Source of the DNA: an uncultured Clostridia bacterium
Lineage (GTDB): Bacteria > Bacillota > Clostridia > Christensenellales > CAG-138
Direction of reading: 5' to 3'
DNA length: 64,000 nucleotides
NCBI GenBank assembly: GCA_934633985.1
Contig: CAKTYU010000002.1
Location: forward strand, 62,001-126,000
Every line of letters begins with the position of its first letter. Position 1 is the first letter of the stretch. Below, in pieces: positions 8,555 through 15,618 of the stretch. Both the position numbers and the translations under genes were made by a program. The notes beneath the pieces were generated by a model. That model was not told the DNA's origin. It saw only the letters and a list, made by a program, of their open reading frames with translations, and did no database searches.

Positions 8555-9487
8555 ATGAAGCGATTATTTATATTGATTCTGGCGCTGCTTACGGCGCTTA
8601 TGATGGCGTCCTGCAAAAAGGCGGAGGAACCCGCCGAACCCGAGGCCGATACGGACAGCGGCTACCGGCGAACCACTCTGTACTACGCCACGGAGGACGG
8701 ATTCATAGTGCCTGTTATGAAGAGCATACCCTGGGAGGAGGGAATAGGCAGGGCGGCGCTGAGCTACCTCGTATCTGGCATCGACAACGATAAAAGCGCC
8801 GCCATGATGGGCTTGAAGACGGTAATACCCGAGGGAACGGAATGCACTCTACGCATAGGCGAGGGAGGCAGCGCCCGGGTAGACCTGGCTGACATCGGTC
8901 AACAGACTGAGGAGCAGGAGCAGGCCATGGTGGTTGCAATAGTGAACACGCTGACTGAGTTCCCCTCCATAAACAACGTCAGCTTAACCATCGACGGCAA
9001 GGAGAAAAAGACCCTCTCCAATGGCACTGACATATCCAAACCCATGGAGAGCTTTGCGTTGAATATTGAGGACGGGGAGGTGCCGGTTTCAGGAGAAGCC
9101 CACGCCCTTACGCTGTACTTCCCTAATTCGGCTGCCAGCCTGAATATCCCCGTGACACGGTATACGGACACTGCGCCTTCATTTTCCGGGGCTGTGCAGG
9201 AGGAGATAGCCGGGCCTAAGGATGAGGGGCTTATAAACTGCTTCCCGGCGGGAACAGAGCTCATAAGCGCATACATAAAGGACGGAATAGCCTGCGTTGA
9301 CCTGACGAAGGACTTCGAGAAAGTCGCTGATACCGAGGGTATGCTGGATGCGGCAAGGGACTGCCTGTATCTTTGCGCCAATCAGTTCGATCAGGTATAT
9401 GGCGTTGACATAACTGTGGAAGGAAAGGAGTACAGTATGCATACCGCCGCCGTGTCTGTACCCGTATACGTGAACGAGTGGCGATAA
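8555..9487 (+). CDS. GerM-domain lipoprotein
   Basis: A 310-residue lipoprotein: a short signal peptide ends in MMASC, giving the lipidated Cys20, followed by an acidic linker. Two GerM repeats follow (about residues 40-165 and 175-310), the second with the signature LINCFPAGTELISAYIKDGIACVDLTKDF. GerM proteins of spore formers affect sporulation and germination and probably act in the intermembrane space of the forespore, but the biochemical role is unknown. The ATG at 8555 is preferred over an in-frame ATG at 8528 because GGAGGG lies 7 bases upstream of it and the signal peptide then starts correctly. Two tandem domains are normal for this family. Confidence 0.85.
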   Translation: MKRLFILILALLTALMMASCKKAEEPAEPEADTDSGYRRTTLYYATEDGFIVPVMKSIPWEEGIGRAALSYLVSGIDNDKSAAMMGLKTVIPEGTECTLRIGEGGSARVDLADIGQQTEEQEQAMVVAIVNTLTEFPSINNVSLTIDGKEKKTLSNGTDISKPMESFALNIEDGEVPVSGEAHALTLYFPNSAASLNIPVTRYTDTAPSFSGAVQEEIAGPKDEGLINCFPAGTELISAYIKDGIACVDLTKDFEKVADTEGMLDAARDCLYLCANQFDQVYGVDITVEGKEYSMHTAAVSVPVYVNEWR

Positions 9488-9557
9488 ATATGGAAATGCC
9501 GCGGGCGCTGTGGTAAAATAGCCGTATTGAATTTTGCCGTACAAAGGAGAAATATAT

Positions 9558-10151
9558 ATGAAGCTTATAATCGCCTCCAACAACGCCCATAAGGTATCCG
9601 AAATAAAGGCCATTTTAGGTTGCTTTTATGACGAGATACTCTCCCTCAGGGAAGCGGGCATAGATATGGACGTGGTTGAGGACGCGAACACCTTCGAGGG
9701 CAATGCTCTCAAGAAGGCCAGAGAGGTGTTTGCCGTTGCCGATGCGGATGCGGTACTGTCGGACGACAGCGGCCTGATGGTTGACGCTTTAGGCGGCGCC
9801 CCCGGCGTTTACAGCGCGCGCTACGCAGGCGAGGGCCACGATGACGCCGCCAACAATGCGAAGCTCCTCGACGCACTCAAGGACGTACCCGGCGAAAAAC
9901 GCACCGCGCAGTTCCGCACCTCTGTTGCGCTCATACGCAGGGGAATGCCTGCCGTCACCGCCGATGGCAGCGTGGAGGGGGTCATACTCCACTCCCCACA
10001 AGGCGAAAACGGCTTCGGCTACGACCCTCTGTTCTATTATGAGCCGCTGAAAAAATCCTTCGCACAGCTAACGCCTGAGGAGAAAAACTCCGTCAGCCAC
10101 AGAAGGCGCGCGCTCGAATCCCTATGCGACAAGCTGAGAGCGGAAAAGTGA
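9558..10151 (+). CDS. rdgB: XTP/dITP diphosphatase (RdgB/HAM1 family)
   Basis: A 197-residue cytosolic enzyme that hydrolyses non-canonical purine nucleoside triphosphates (XTP, dITP, ITP) to monophosphates, keeping deaminated bases out of DNA and RNA. The family signatures are intact: the N-terminal IIASNNAHKVSEI, TFEGNALKKAR, the metal-binding AVLSDDSGLMVDALGGAPGVYSARY, and GFGYDPLF ... SHRRRALE near the end. AAAGGAGA precedes the ATG at 9558. Its stop overlaps the start of the next gene by one base, a pairing with a YfcE-type phosphodiesterase that is common in Firmicutes. Confidence 0.95.
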   Translation: MKLIIASNNAHKVSEIKAILGCFYDEILSLREAGIDMDVVEDANTFEGNALKKAREVFAVADADAVLSDDSGLMVDALGGAPGVYSARYAGEGHDDAANNAKLLDALKDVPGEKRTAQFRTSVALIRRGMPAVTADGSVEGVILHSPQGENGFGYDPLFYYEPLKKSFAQLTPEEKNSVSHRRRALESLCDKLRAEK

Positions 10152-10615
10152 TGCGCATAGGCATAGTAAGCGATACCCACGGCGATTCATACGCCATAAG
10201 ACGTGTCATAGAGCAGGCGGGCAGGGTGGACGCATGGATACACCTGGGCGACAATACCCGCGACGCGGAGGCTTTCGGAAAGGACGGAACGCCTGTCTAT
10301 TCCGTGGTGGGCAACTGCGATTTCGGCGGTGAAAAAGAGCTTCGCATAAGCCTTGACGGTGCGGAGATATTCGCCGCTCATGGCCACTATTACGGCGTTA
10401 CTGCAGGTACCGACCGGCTCGCTTACCGTGCGGAGGAGCTTGGCTGCAACGTTGCGCTGTACGGCCACACGCATATCCCGAAGCTGGACTATGACGGTAA
10501 GCTGTACATAATCAACCCCGGCAGCCCCTCCTGTCCCCGAGGCGGCGCGCCCCGCACCTTCGCCATACTGACCGCCATGCAGGGCAAGCTGGACGCAAAA
10601 ATGATGCAGATATAA
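10151..10615 (+). CDS. YfcE/MJ0936-family metallophosphodiesterase
   Basis: A 154-residue calcineurin-like phosphoesterase. The metal ligands can be read in order: SDTHGD (D8, H10), HLGD, GNCD, AAHGH and GHTH, each in the standard place for the small bacterial class. The family hydrolyses phosphodiesters in vitro and its physiological substrate is mostly unknown. The start codon overlaps the rdgB stop (TGATG), implying coupled translation; an upstream TTG would overlap rdgB further and lacks support. Confidence 0.88.
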   Translation: MRIGIVSDTHGDSYAIRRVIEQAGRVDAWIHLGDNTRDAEAFGKDGTPVYSVVGNCDFGGEKELRISLDGAEIFAAHGHYYGVTAGTDRLAYRAEELGCNVALYGHTHIPKLDYDGKLYIINPGSPSCPRGGAPRTFAILTAMQGKLDAKMMQI

Positions 10616-10650
10616 AATATTAAGGCCGCCAAAATGGCGGCCTTAATATT
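10616..10650. terminator. Bidirectional terminator between convergent genes
   Basis: A perfect 15-bp inverted repeat (AATATTAAGGCCGCC, five-base loop, and its complement) lies exactly between the phosphodiesterase gene and the converging surface-protein gene. A/T-rich outer arms give a T run on both strands. Confidence 0.85.
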
Positions 10651-10666
10651 TCAAGCTGTTGAAAAA

Positions 10667-11617
10667 TCATCTCAAGCGCCAGCGCCGTCTGCTGTTGCGG
10701 CGCATCTTGCTTACTATTGCGGCAGCGATAACGAGGGCTATGGCCGCGATGATGATTACCTTTATGGCGACAGGGGGCCGGTATGCCGTGCTGCGCCGCA
10801 CAGTGCGCCCGCATACGGCGCATACGCCCTCATCTATACCTTCCTGCTCCTTTGTCGCCTCGGTTACGGTAGTCCATTCCGGCACCACGTGCTCCGCGAG
10901 GTTGATCCTCTCGCCGCATTCGCATTCCTGCCAGTGCATATCGTCATCGCTCTTCCACTGAGATGAGAAGGCATGCAGGTGAGGCGCGGCGGTCTGCTCA
11001 GGCTCTGCTGTGGGGGCCGGGGGGATCGTGGGAGCTTGTGTGACAACTGCCGGAGGCGTCTGCGTGGGCTTGGGCTTTACCGAATCCGATACGTGGATGC
11101 GCGCCTTGCTGGTGGAGACCGAGCCGGCGGCGCCCTTGAATACGCAGTATACGCTCCAGCCGTCCAGGGACTTGGGTATGGAGCTTAATATGAGCTTTTC
11201 CGTGCCGTCGCCCGCCACCTTGAGGCCCGGGAAGCGCTCCTCCGCCTTGGCGGCCTCCAAGGTTTCGCTGTCCTTGGAAAAATACCACTTGCAGGAGATA
11301 TAGTTGACCGCATGGGTTATGAAGGAGGCGGTGCCTCCCGGCTTAACGTTTTCGTTTTCCGGGCTCTTGGTGATCTCCAGCTCGCCGGGGGTGGGGGAGG
11401 GTATAGGCGTTGGCGTTGGCGTCGGAGAGGGTGAGGGCTCTACAGTGGGCTCGGGAGTGGACCATGAAAAAGGGTCCTTGGTAGTGGATACGCTTGCAGT
11501 GGGGGCCACGGTCTGCTCCGGGCTTGCCGAGGGCTTGCCGATCGTGGCGAACGCAGAGGGAGCCGCCGCTATCAGCAGCGCCGCGAGAGCCGGGCATATA
11601 GCTTTTTTGATGTTCAT
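10667..11617 (-). CDS. Secreted membrane-anchored protein with Ig-like and cysteine-rich modules
   Basis: A 316-residue protein of unknown function. Residues 1-24 form a signal peptide. Residues 27-78 are a Pro/Thr/Ser linker with TPTPTP repeats. Residues 79-177 look like an Ig-type beta-sandwich with one likely disulphide (C109-C158). A second Pro/Thr linker spans 181-212. Residues 213-272 hold a His/Cys-rich motif (ECECGE and CAVCGR with flanking His) often repeated in gut Firmicutes surface proteins. A transmembrane helix (285-303) and a very basic tail (KMRRNSRRRWRLR) follow. The topology predicts an outside-facing body held at the membrane. The start at 11617 has AAGGCGGTG; an ATG 13 codons upstream would spoil the signal peptide. 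Confidence 0.75.
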   Translation of the reverse strand: MNIKKAICPALAALLIAAAPSAFATIGKPSASPEQTVAPTASVSTTKDPFSWSTPEPTVEPSPSPTPTPTPIPSPTPGELEITKSPENENVKPGGTASFITHAVNYISCKWYFSKDSETLEAAKAEERFPGLKVAGDGTEKLILSSIPKSLDGWSVYCVFKGAAGSVSTSKARIHVSDSVKPKPTQTPPAVVTQAPTIPPAPTAEPEQTAAPHLHAFSSQWKSDDDMHWQECECGERINLAEHVVPEWTTVTEATKEQEGIDEGVCAVCGRTVRRSTAYRPPVAIKVIIIAAIALVIAAAIVSKMRRNSRRRWRLR

Positions 11618-11684
11618 ATAAGCACCGCCTTTATATCCTGTAAACTTAAAATACACCGCGTAAAAATGGTAATTTTGTCAGTTA

Positions 11685-11714
11685 ATTATATCTACTGGAT
11701 GTGTTGTGTGTCAA
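11685..11714 (-). promoter_or_regulatory. Promoter of the surface-protein gene
   Basis: On the minus strand TTGACA (11714-11709) and TATAAT (11690-11685) are both perfect, with an 18-base spacer. The start point would lie about 60 bases upstream of the ATG. Confidence 0.75.
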
Positions 11715-11787
11715 CGGGCTGAAAAAGTAAATGCCGTTTAGAAGCGGGCCGCTCCCGGCACAGGGGTTTATTTTGTCAAGAAATGTA

Positions 11788-11796
11788 TGTTATAAT
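11788..11796 (+). promoter_or_regulatory. Extended -10 promoter for the glycolipid gene pair
   Basis: TGTTATAAT contains TGn followed by a perfect TATAAT (11791-11796), 26 bases before the ATG at 11823. A recognisable -35 box at standard spacing is lacking, which an extended -10 can compensate. Confidence 0.55.
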
Positions 11797-11822
11797 GAAT
11801 CATTAAGTATAAGGAGCGATAT

Positions 11823-12290
11823 ATGCGGTTTTGGATATGCTGCGGCTACTATGCCTCCATGGGCCTGGTGTTTTTTATAATAGGGCGGATATTGCCTAAA
11901 AAATGGTTCGATTACAACGCATTTCCGTATAAGGCGTTCGCCTTCGAGCAGGGCGGAAGGATATACGAAAGAATAGCCATAAGCAAATGGCAGGCGAAGG
12001 TTCCGGATATGAGCCGGGTATTCCCCAAGCTCATGCCCAAAAAGCGCATGGTGGCGACGGATCCGGACACGCTGCTGCTGATGGTACGGGAGACTTGCAT
12101 AGCGGAGCTCATACACGTGCTGCTGAGCATACTCGGCCTTTTTGGTATCTATATTATGCCGGATGCCTGGGGGGCGCTCTTTTACGCGGCGTATTTTCTC
12201 CTTGGAAATCTTCCGTTTATACTTATACAGCGCTACAACAGGCCGCGGCTGGTACGGCTGTACGAAAAGAGAAGGAGCATGGTGAAATAG
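11823..12290 (+). CDS. Small membrane protein resembling CrtO-type acyltransferases
   Basis: A 155-residue protein with hydrophobic helices at about 5-23, 98-118 and 120-137 and a conserved loop between: FAFEQGGRIYERIAISKWQAKVPDMS. That pattern resembles the glycosyl-4,4'-diaponeurosporenoate acyltransferase (CrtO) family, whose founding member acylates a carotenoid glycolipid in Staphylococcus. No carotenoid genes are nearby, so the name may mislead. It sits one base before a diacylglycerol glucosyltransferase-like gene, which suggests it modifies a glycolipid. AAGGAG precedes the ATG. Confidence 0.6.
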   Translation: MRFWICCGYYASMGLVFFIIGRILPKKWFDYNAFPYKAFAFEQGGRIYERIAISKWQAKVPDMSRVFPKLMPKKRMVATDPDTLLLMVRETCIAELIHVLLSILGLFGIYIMPDAWGALFYAAYFLLGNLPFILIQRYNRPRLVRLYEKRRSMVK

Positions 12291-12291
12291 C

Positions 12292-13404
12292 ATGAAGATA
12301 CTCATACTTAGCTGCAATACCGGCGAGGGGCATAACTCCTGCGCCAGAGCCATAGCGGAGGAGCTGGAGCGCAATGGGGACACGGGCTGTATTGCGGACG
12401 GACTGGCTTTTTTATCGACGGGCACGTCGAAATTCGTATCCGGCTGGCACACGAGGCTGTACAGGTATTTCCCGCGGCTTTACGGCAAGGGGTACGAATA
12501 CGCGGAAAAGCACCCGGTCACAATAAAAAAGCATACCGCCGCATACAGGATGATACGCAGGGGCGCGATGCGGCTGCGCAAGGCCATAAGAGTCGGGGGC
12601 TATGACGGGGTGGTATGTACCCATCTTTTTCCGGCGATGCTTATGACGGGGCTGGTGAAAAAGGGCTCCGTGACGGCACCCGCCTGCTTTTTGGCTACCG
12701 ACTATACCGCCAGCCCGGGCTGCGAAAAGGTCGGCCTGCAGACGATAACGCCGCACCCTGACCTTACGGAGGAATTTCTCGCCATGGGCATACCCGCCGA
12801 AAGCATACTGCCCTACGGCATACCGGTAAGGAGGATGTTTGCGCAAAAAACAGATAAGGCCGAGGCAAAGAGGCGGGTCGGAGTGGATCCCCAAAGTCTT
12901 CATGCAGTAATAATGGGCGGCAGCATGGGCTGCGGCCCCATGGAGGACGTGCTGTCGGAGATAGCCGGAAATATGCCGGAAAATATAGAGCTTACGGTGA
13001 TCTGCGGCACCAACAGGCAGACGGCGGACAAGCTGCGCCGCCGCCACGGGGACGACCCGCGGGTGCATATAAAGGGATATGTTAAGGATATGTCCCTCAT
13101 GCTGGACAGCGCGGATCTATATCTCACCAAGGCGGGCGGCATAAGCACCACCGAGGCGGCCGTAAAGGGCGTGCCGCTGGTGCTGGCGGACGCAGTAGGC
13201 GGCTGCGAGAGCCGCAACCTCGAGTTCTTCGTGAAGCACGGCGCGGCGGTGACCGCAAAGGCGGAGGAGCTGGGCGGGCTTTGCGTCAGCCTGCTGGAGG
13301 ACGGGAGCAGGCTGGACGCCATGGCGCAGGCCATAGAGCGGCTTCGGATGGAGGGCGCGGCGGAGAAGATATGCGGCTATATGCGGCAGAGGGCGGGCAA
13401 ATAG
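12292..13404 (+). CDS. MGDG synthase / UgtP-like glycolipid glycosyltransferase (GT28)
   Basis: A 370-residue GT-B glycosyltransferase. The N-terminal domain has the family motif ILSCNTGEGHNSCARAIAEEL, matching the MGDG-synthase N-terminal domain. The C-terminal nucleotide-sugar domain shows VIMGGSMGCGP, the ICGTN strand and the donor-binding DLYLTKAGGISTTEAAVKGVPLVLA. Relatives transfer glucose or galactose from UDP-sugar to diacylglycerol, making glycolipids and lipoteichoic acid anchors at the inner membrane face. It starts one base after the upstream stop, so the two genes form an operon. Sugar and acceptor cannot be read from the sequence. Confidence 0.85.
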   Translation: MKILILSCNTGEGHNSCARAIAEELERNGDTGCIADGLAFLSTGTSKFVSGWHTRLYRYFPRLYGKGYEYAEKHPVTIKKHTAAYRMIRRGAMRLRKAIRVGGYDGVVCTHLFPAMLMTGLVKKGSVTAPACFLATDYTASPGCEKVGLQTITPHPDLTEEFLAMGIPAESILPYGIPVRRMFAQKTDKAEAKRRVGVDPQSLHAVIMGGSMGCGPMEDVLSEIAGNMPENIELTVICGTNRQTADKLRRRHGDDPRVHIKGYVKDMSLMLDSADLYLTKAGGISTTEAAVKGVPLVLADAVGGCESRNLEFFVKHGAAVTAKAEELGGLCVSLLEDGSRLDAMAQAIERLRMEGAAEKICGYMRQRAGK

Positions 13405-13454
13405 CAGCCGGGAAAAACATCAGAAAAAATTAACAAATGAATATGGCTTCATTC

Positions 13455-13463
13455 TGGTATAAT
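13455..13463 (+). promoter_or_regulatory. Extended -10 promoter for the NAGPA/LCP operon
   Basis: TGGTATAAT (TGn plus a perfect -10 at 13458-13463) lies 60 bases before the ATG at 13523. A TTAACA at 13430 is too far upstream to be its normal -35 box. Confidence 0.5.
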
Positions 13464-13522
13464 ATAAAATTAGCGGGAATGATGTGCTTCTCGCTGTATA
13501 TTTGAAAGGTTAGAATGAACTG

Positions 13523-14686
13523 ATGCGGGACGGGCACGAAAAGGGCAAGGGCATTAAAACAGGGTGGCTTTGGGTTATAACTGCGGTTTTGGCGCTGCTT
13601 TGCTGCGCCGCAATATATGCGGACTGCGTGCTGGGAAGGCTTTACAGCGAGCAGCGAAAGCACATACGGCTTTCTGCCGAGGCCACGCCGGTGCCGGTGA
13701 TAAGGGCCACGCCCACGCCGGTGCCTACGCCTGTGCCCACCAGAGCGCCTAAGCTCGGCGACATAGAAAACGTGAGGTTCCCGGACTATGATACCGGGGC
13801 TGCCTCCGATTACAGCTATCAGAGCGATGAGCTGAAGATAGCCGTAAACAAGGTAGAGGACGACGGCGTAACATATTACGTTGCGGATATATGGATGCGG
13901 AACATAAACTGCTTCCGCACCGCATTTTCAAACGGCAAATACCGGGGGAAGCGCGAGCCTGCGGAAAAGATCGCCGGCGACAACAACGCGATACTGGCGG
14001 TCAACGGCGACTTTTTGAACGGCCTTGCGATACGCAACGGGGAGCTTTTCCGCCAGGCGGAGGTGAGGGCCACGCCCACGCCGGATCCCGACGCGGCGTT
14101 TGCGCCGGGCTATAACGGCTACGGAATGTACGGCACGGAGACCCCCGGGCTGCCCGCGGAGGAGGCGGTAAGGCCTGAGCGCTCCACCTGCGTGCTGTAC
14201 CTTGACGGGACCATGGCCACCGCCGAATTCGAGGATTTCAGCACTAAAAGGGCGATGAAGAGGGGCGCGTGGCAGGGCTGGCAATTCGGCCCCACGCTGG
14301 TTCGGGATTCCAAGCCGCAGAAGGACGTTAAAAAGCAGGGAAGAAGCCCCCGCTGCATACTGGGCTACTATCAGCCCGGGCATTATTGCCTGATACTCAT
14401 AGACGGGCGGCAGAAGGGCTACTCCATAGGCATGAATTTCGACGAGATGAAGGAGCTGTGCATCCGCATGGGGATAAGGGAGGCGTACAACCTTGACGGC
14501 GGCGGCAGCGCCATAATGGTGTTTAACGGCGAGATAATCAACCGGCCCTCGGGCAGCGGCGACGCGCGCAAGCTGCTGGATATGATAGTTATAGGCGAAT
14601 ACCTGGACGGCGGCCAGCTACATGGCGTAAAGCCTTCACCTGCACCCACGGCGGCTATGGAGGAAGCGGAAATTGAAGGACAATGA
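13523..14686 (+). CDS. Membrane-anchored phosphodiester glycosidase (NAGPA domain)
   Basis: A 387-residue protein with a basic N-terminus, one transmembrane helix (about 14-33), and a Pro/Thr linker rich in TPVPTP (about 52-75). The rest is a NAGPA domain: AILAVNGDFLNGLAIRNGELF in its first part, and EAYNLDGGGSAIMVFNGEIINRPSG, the core signature, near residues 315-340. The human relative uncovers mannose-6-phosphate by removing GlcNAc from a phosphodiester; bacterial homologues are extracellular and are thought to cut sugar-phosphodiesters of envelope polymers. A second internal Thr/Pro insert (RATPTPDPD) interrupts the domain. It overlaps the LCP-like gene by 14 bases. Confidence 0.82.
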   Translation: MRDGHEKGKGIKTGWLWVITAVLALLCCAAIYADCVLGRLYSEQRKHIRLSAEATPVPVIRATPTPVPTPVPTRAPKLGDIENVRFPDYDTGAASDYSYQSDELKIAVNKVEDDGVTYYVADIWMRNINCFRTAFSNGKYRGKREPAEKIAGDNNAILAVNGDFLNGLAIRNGELFRQAEVRATPTPDPDAAFAPGYNGYGMYGTETPGLPAEEAVRPERSTCVLYLDGTMATAEFEDFSTKRAMKRGAWQGWQFGPTLVRDSKPQKDVKKQGRSPRCILGYYQPGHYCLILIDGRQKGYSIGMNFDEMKELCIRMGIREAYNLDGGGSAIMVFNGEIINRPSGSGDARKLLDMIVIGEYLDGGQLHGVKPSPAPTAAMEEAEIEGQ

Positions 14687-15581
14687 AATAAGAAAAAGGC
14701 TTAAAGCGGCTATATGCTGCCTTTCCGCGGTGCTGATGCTTTCCGTTGCGGCGGGGGCGGCGCTTTTGAACAGCATAGGCAGCACCAACGGCTGGGGCGG
14801 CAATAACAAGCCGGAGGCCGAGATATATACCAAGGAGCAGATAGACAAGTTCATAACGAGCGTGCTCATAGTCATTCAAAACCGGTCCCTTTCCGACGAC
14901 AATGCGGGGGCGGATCTGGTGTTCATAGCGTCCTTTGATTCCTTCCGCCAGCGGCTTACGGTGGCTGCGCTGTACAATCAGATAGAGATTGACGGCGCGG
15001 CGCTCACCGACATTTACGCAGGCAGCGGCCCGGGCGGCCTTGTGAACGCCGTAAACGACGGCTTCGGGCTGGATATAGAGTATTACGCCTGCACGGATAC
15101 GGCGTCGCTGGGAGCCATGATAGACCTTATCGGCGGCATAACTGTAAAGGTGGATTTCAGGGAGGCGGACTACATAAACAAGGCCCTCGGCGAAAAGAGC
15201 GTGAAGGCGGGCCGGGTAAAGCTAAACGGCAGCCAGAGCATGATATACGCCATGGACGACATAAGCGGCGAGGAGCAGATGGGCGGCATGAAGCGCAGCC
15301 TCGAGCTTGTGGAATCCGCCGTGAAGAACATGCGAAAGACTGCCACAAAGGAGTCCATGCTGCCGCTTCTGAGCCTAGTCGCGGGCAGCATAAGAACCAA
15401 CCTCGACTTTTCCGCCCTGCACGATATAGGCTATGAGATATTGAAGGCCGAGGAGATGGAATATAGGAATATATGGATACCTGCCGACGATAGCTGGGAG
15501 CTGGACGAAAACGGGAATTTTGCGATAGAGGACTTCGAGGCGAACAAAAAGCAGCTTTATAACGGGCTGTATAAGGAGTAA
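14673..15581 (+). CDS. Degenerate LytR-CpsA-Psr (LCP) domain protein
   Basis: A 302-residue protein with one transmembrane helix (about 11-32) and an outside LCP-like domain. The LCP scaffold is visible: GADLVFIASFDSFRQRLTVAAL (residues 79-100), the central AGSGPGGLVNAVNDGFGLDIEYYA, IDLIGGITVKVDFREA, and VKLNGSQSMIYAMDD. The catalytic positions are altered: the usual strand ending in IPRDT reads ALYNQI, the RSD before it is GAD, and YVRSR near residue 190 is YAMDD. Active LCP enzymes ligate teichoic acid or polysaccharide to peptidoglycan and need these arginines, so this copy may bind but not catalyse. The TTG start overlaps the NAGPA gene, implying coupling. Confidence 0.75.
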   Translation: MKDNEIRKRLKAAICCLSAVLMLSVAAGAALLNSIGSTNGWGGNNKPEAEIYTKEQIDKFITSVLIVIQNRSLSDDNAGADLVFIASFDSFRQRLTVAALYNQIEIDGAALTDIYAGSGPGGLVNAVNDGFGLDIEYYACTDTASLGAMIDLIGGITVKVDFREADYINKALGEKSVKAGRVKLNGSQSMIYAMDDISGEEQMGGMKRSLELVESAVKNMRKTATKESMLPLLSLVAGSIRTNLDFSALHDIGYEILKAEEMEYRNIWIPADDSWELDENGNFAIEDFEANKKQLYNGLYKE

Positions 15582-15582
15582 C

Positions 15583-15609
15583 AAAAAGGCGGCACGAGGC
15601 CGCCTTTTT
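15583..15609. terminator. Bidirectional terminator between LCP-like gene and M56 fusion gene
   Basis: AAAAAGGCGGC and GCCGCCTTTTT form an 11-bp hairpin between two converging genes, usable from either side. Confidence 0.85.
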
Positions 15610-15618
15610 GATGCTTAG

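Noticed and set aside
11343..11620. Gly/Val-rich plus-strand frame opposite the surface-protein gene
   Set aside because: It is the antisense of the TPTPTP stalk and has no expression signals.
13681..13745. Tandem DNA repeat in the NAGPA gene (CC-ACG-CCG-type units)
   Set aside because: It simply encodes a Thr/Pro stalk, common in secreted proteins of this organism, and similar stalks occur in other genes here.
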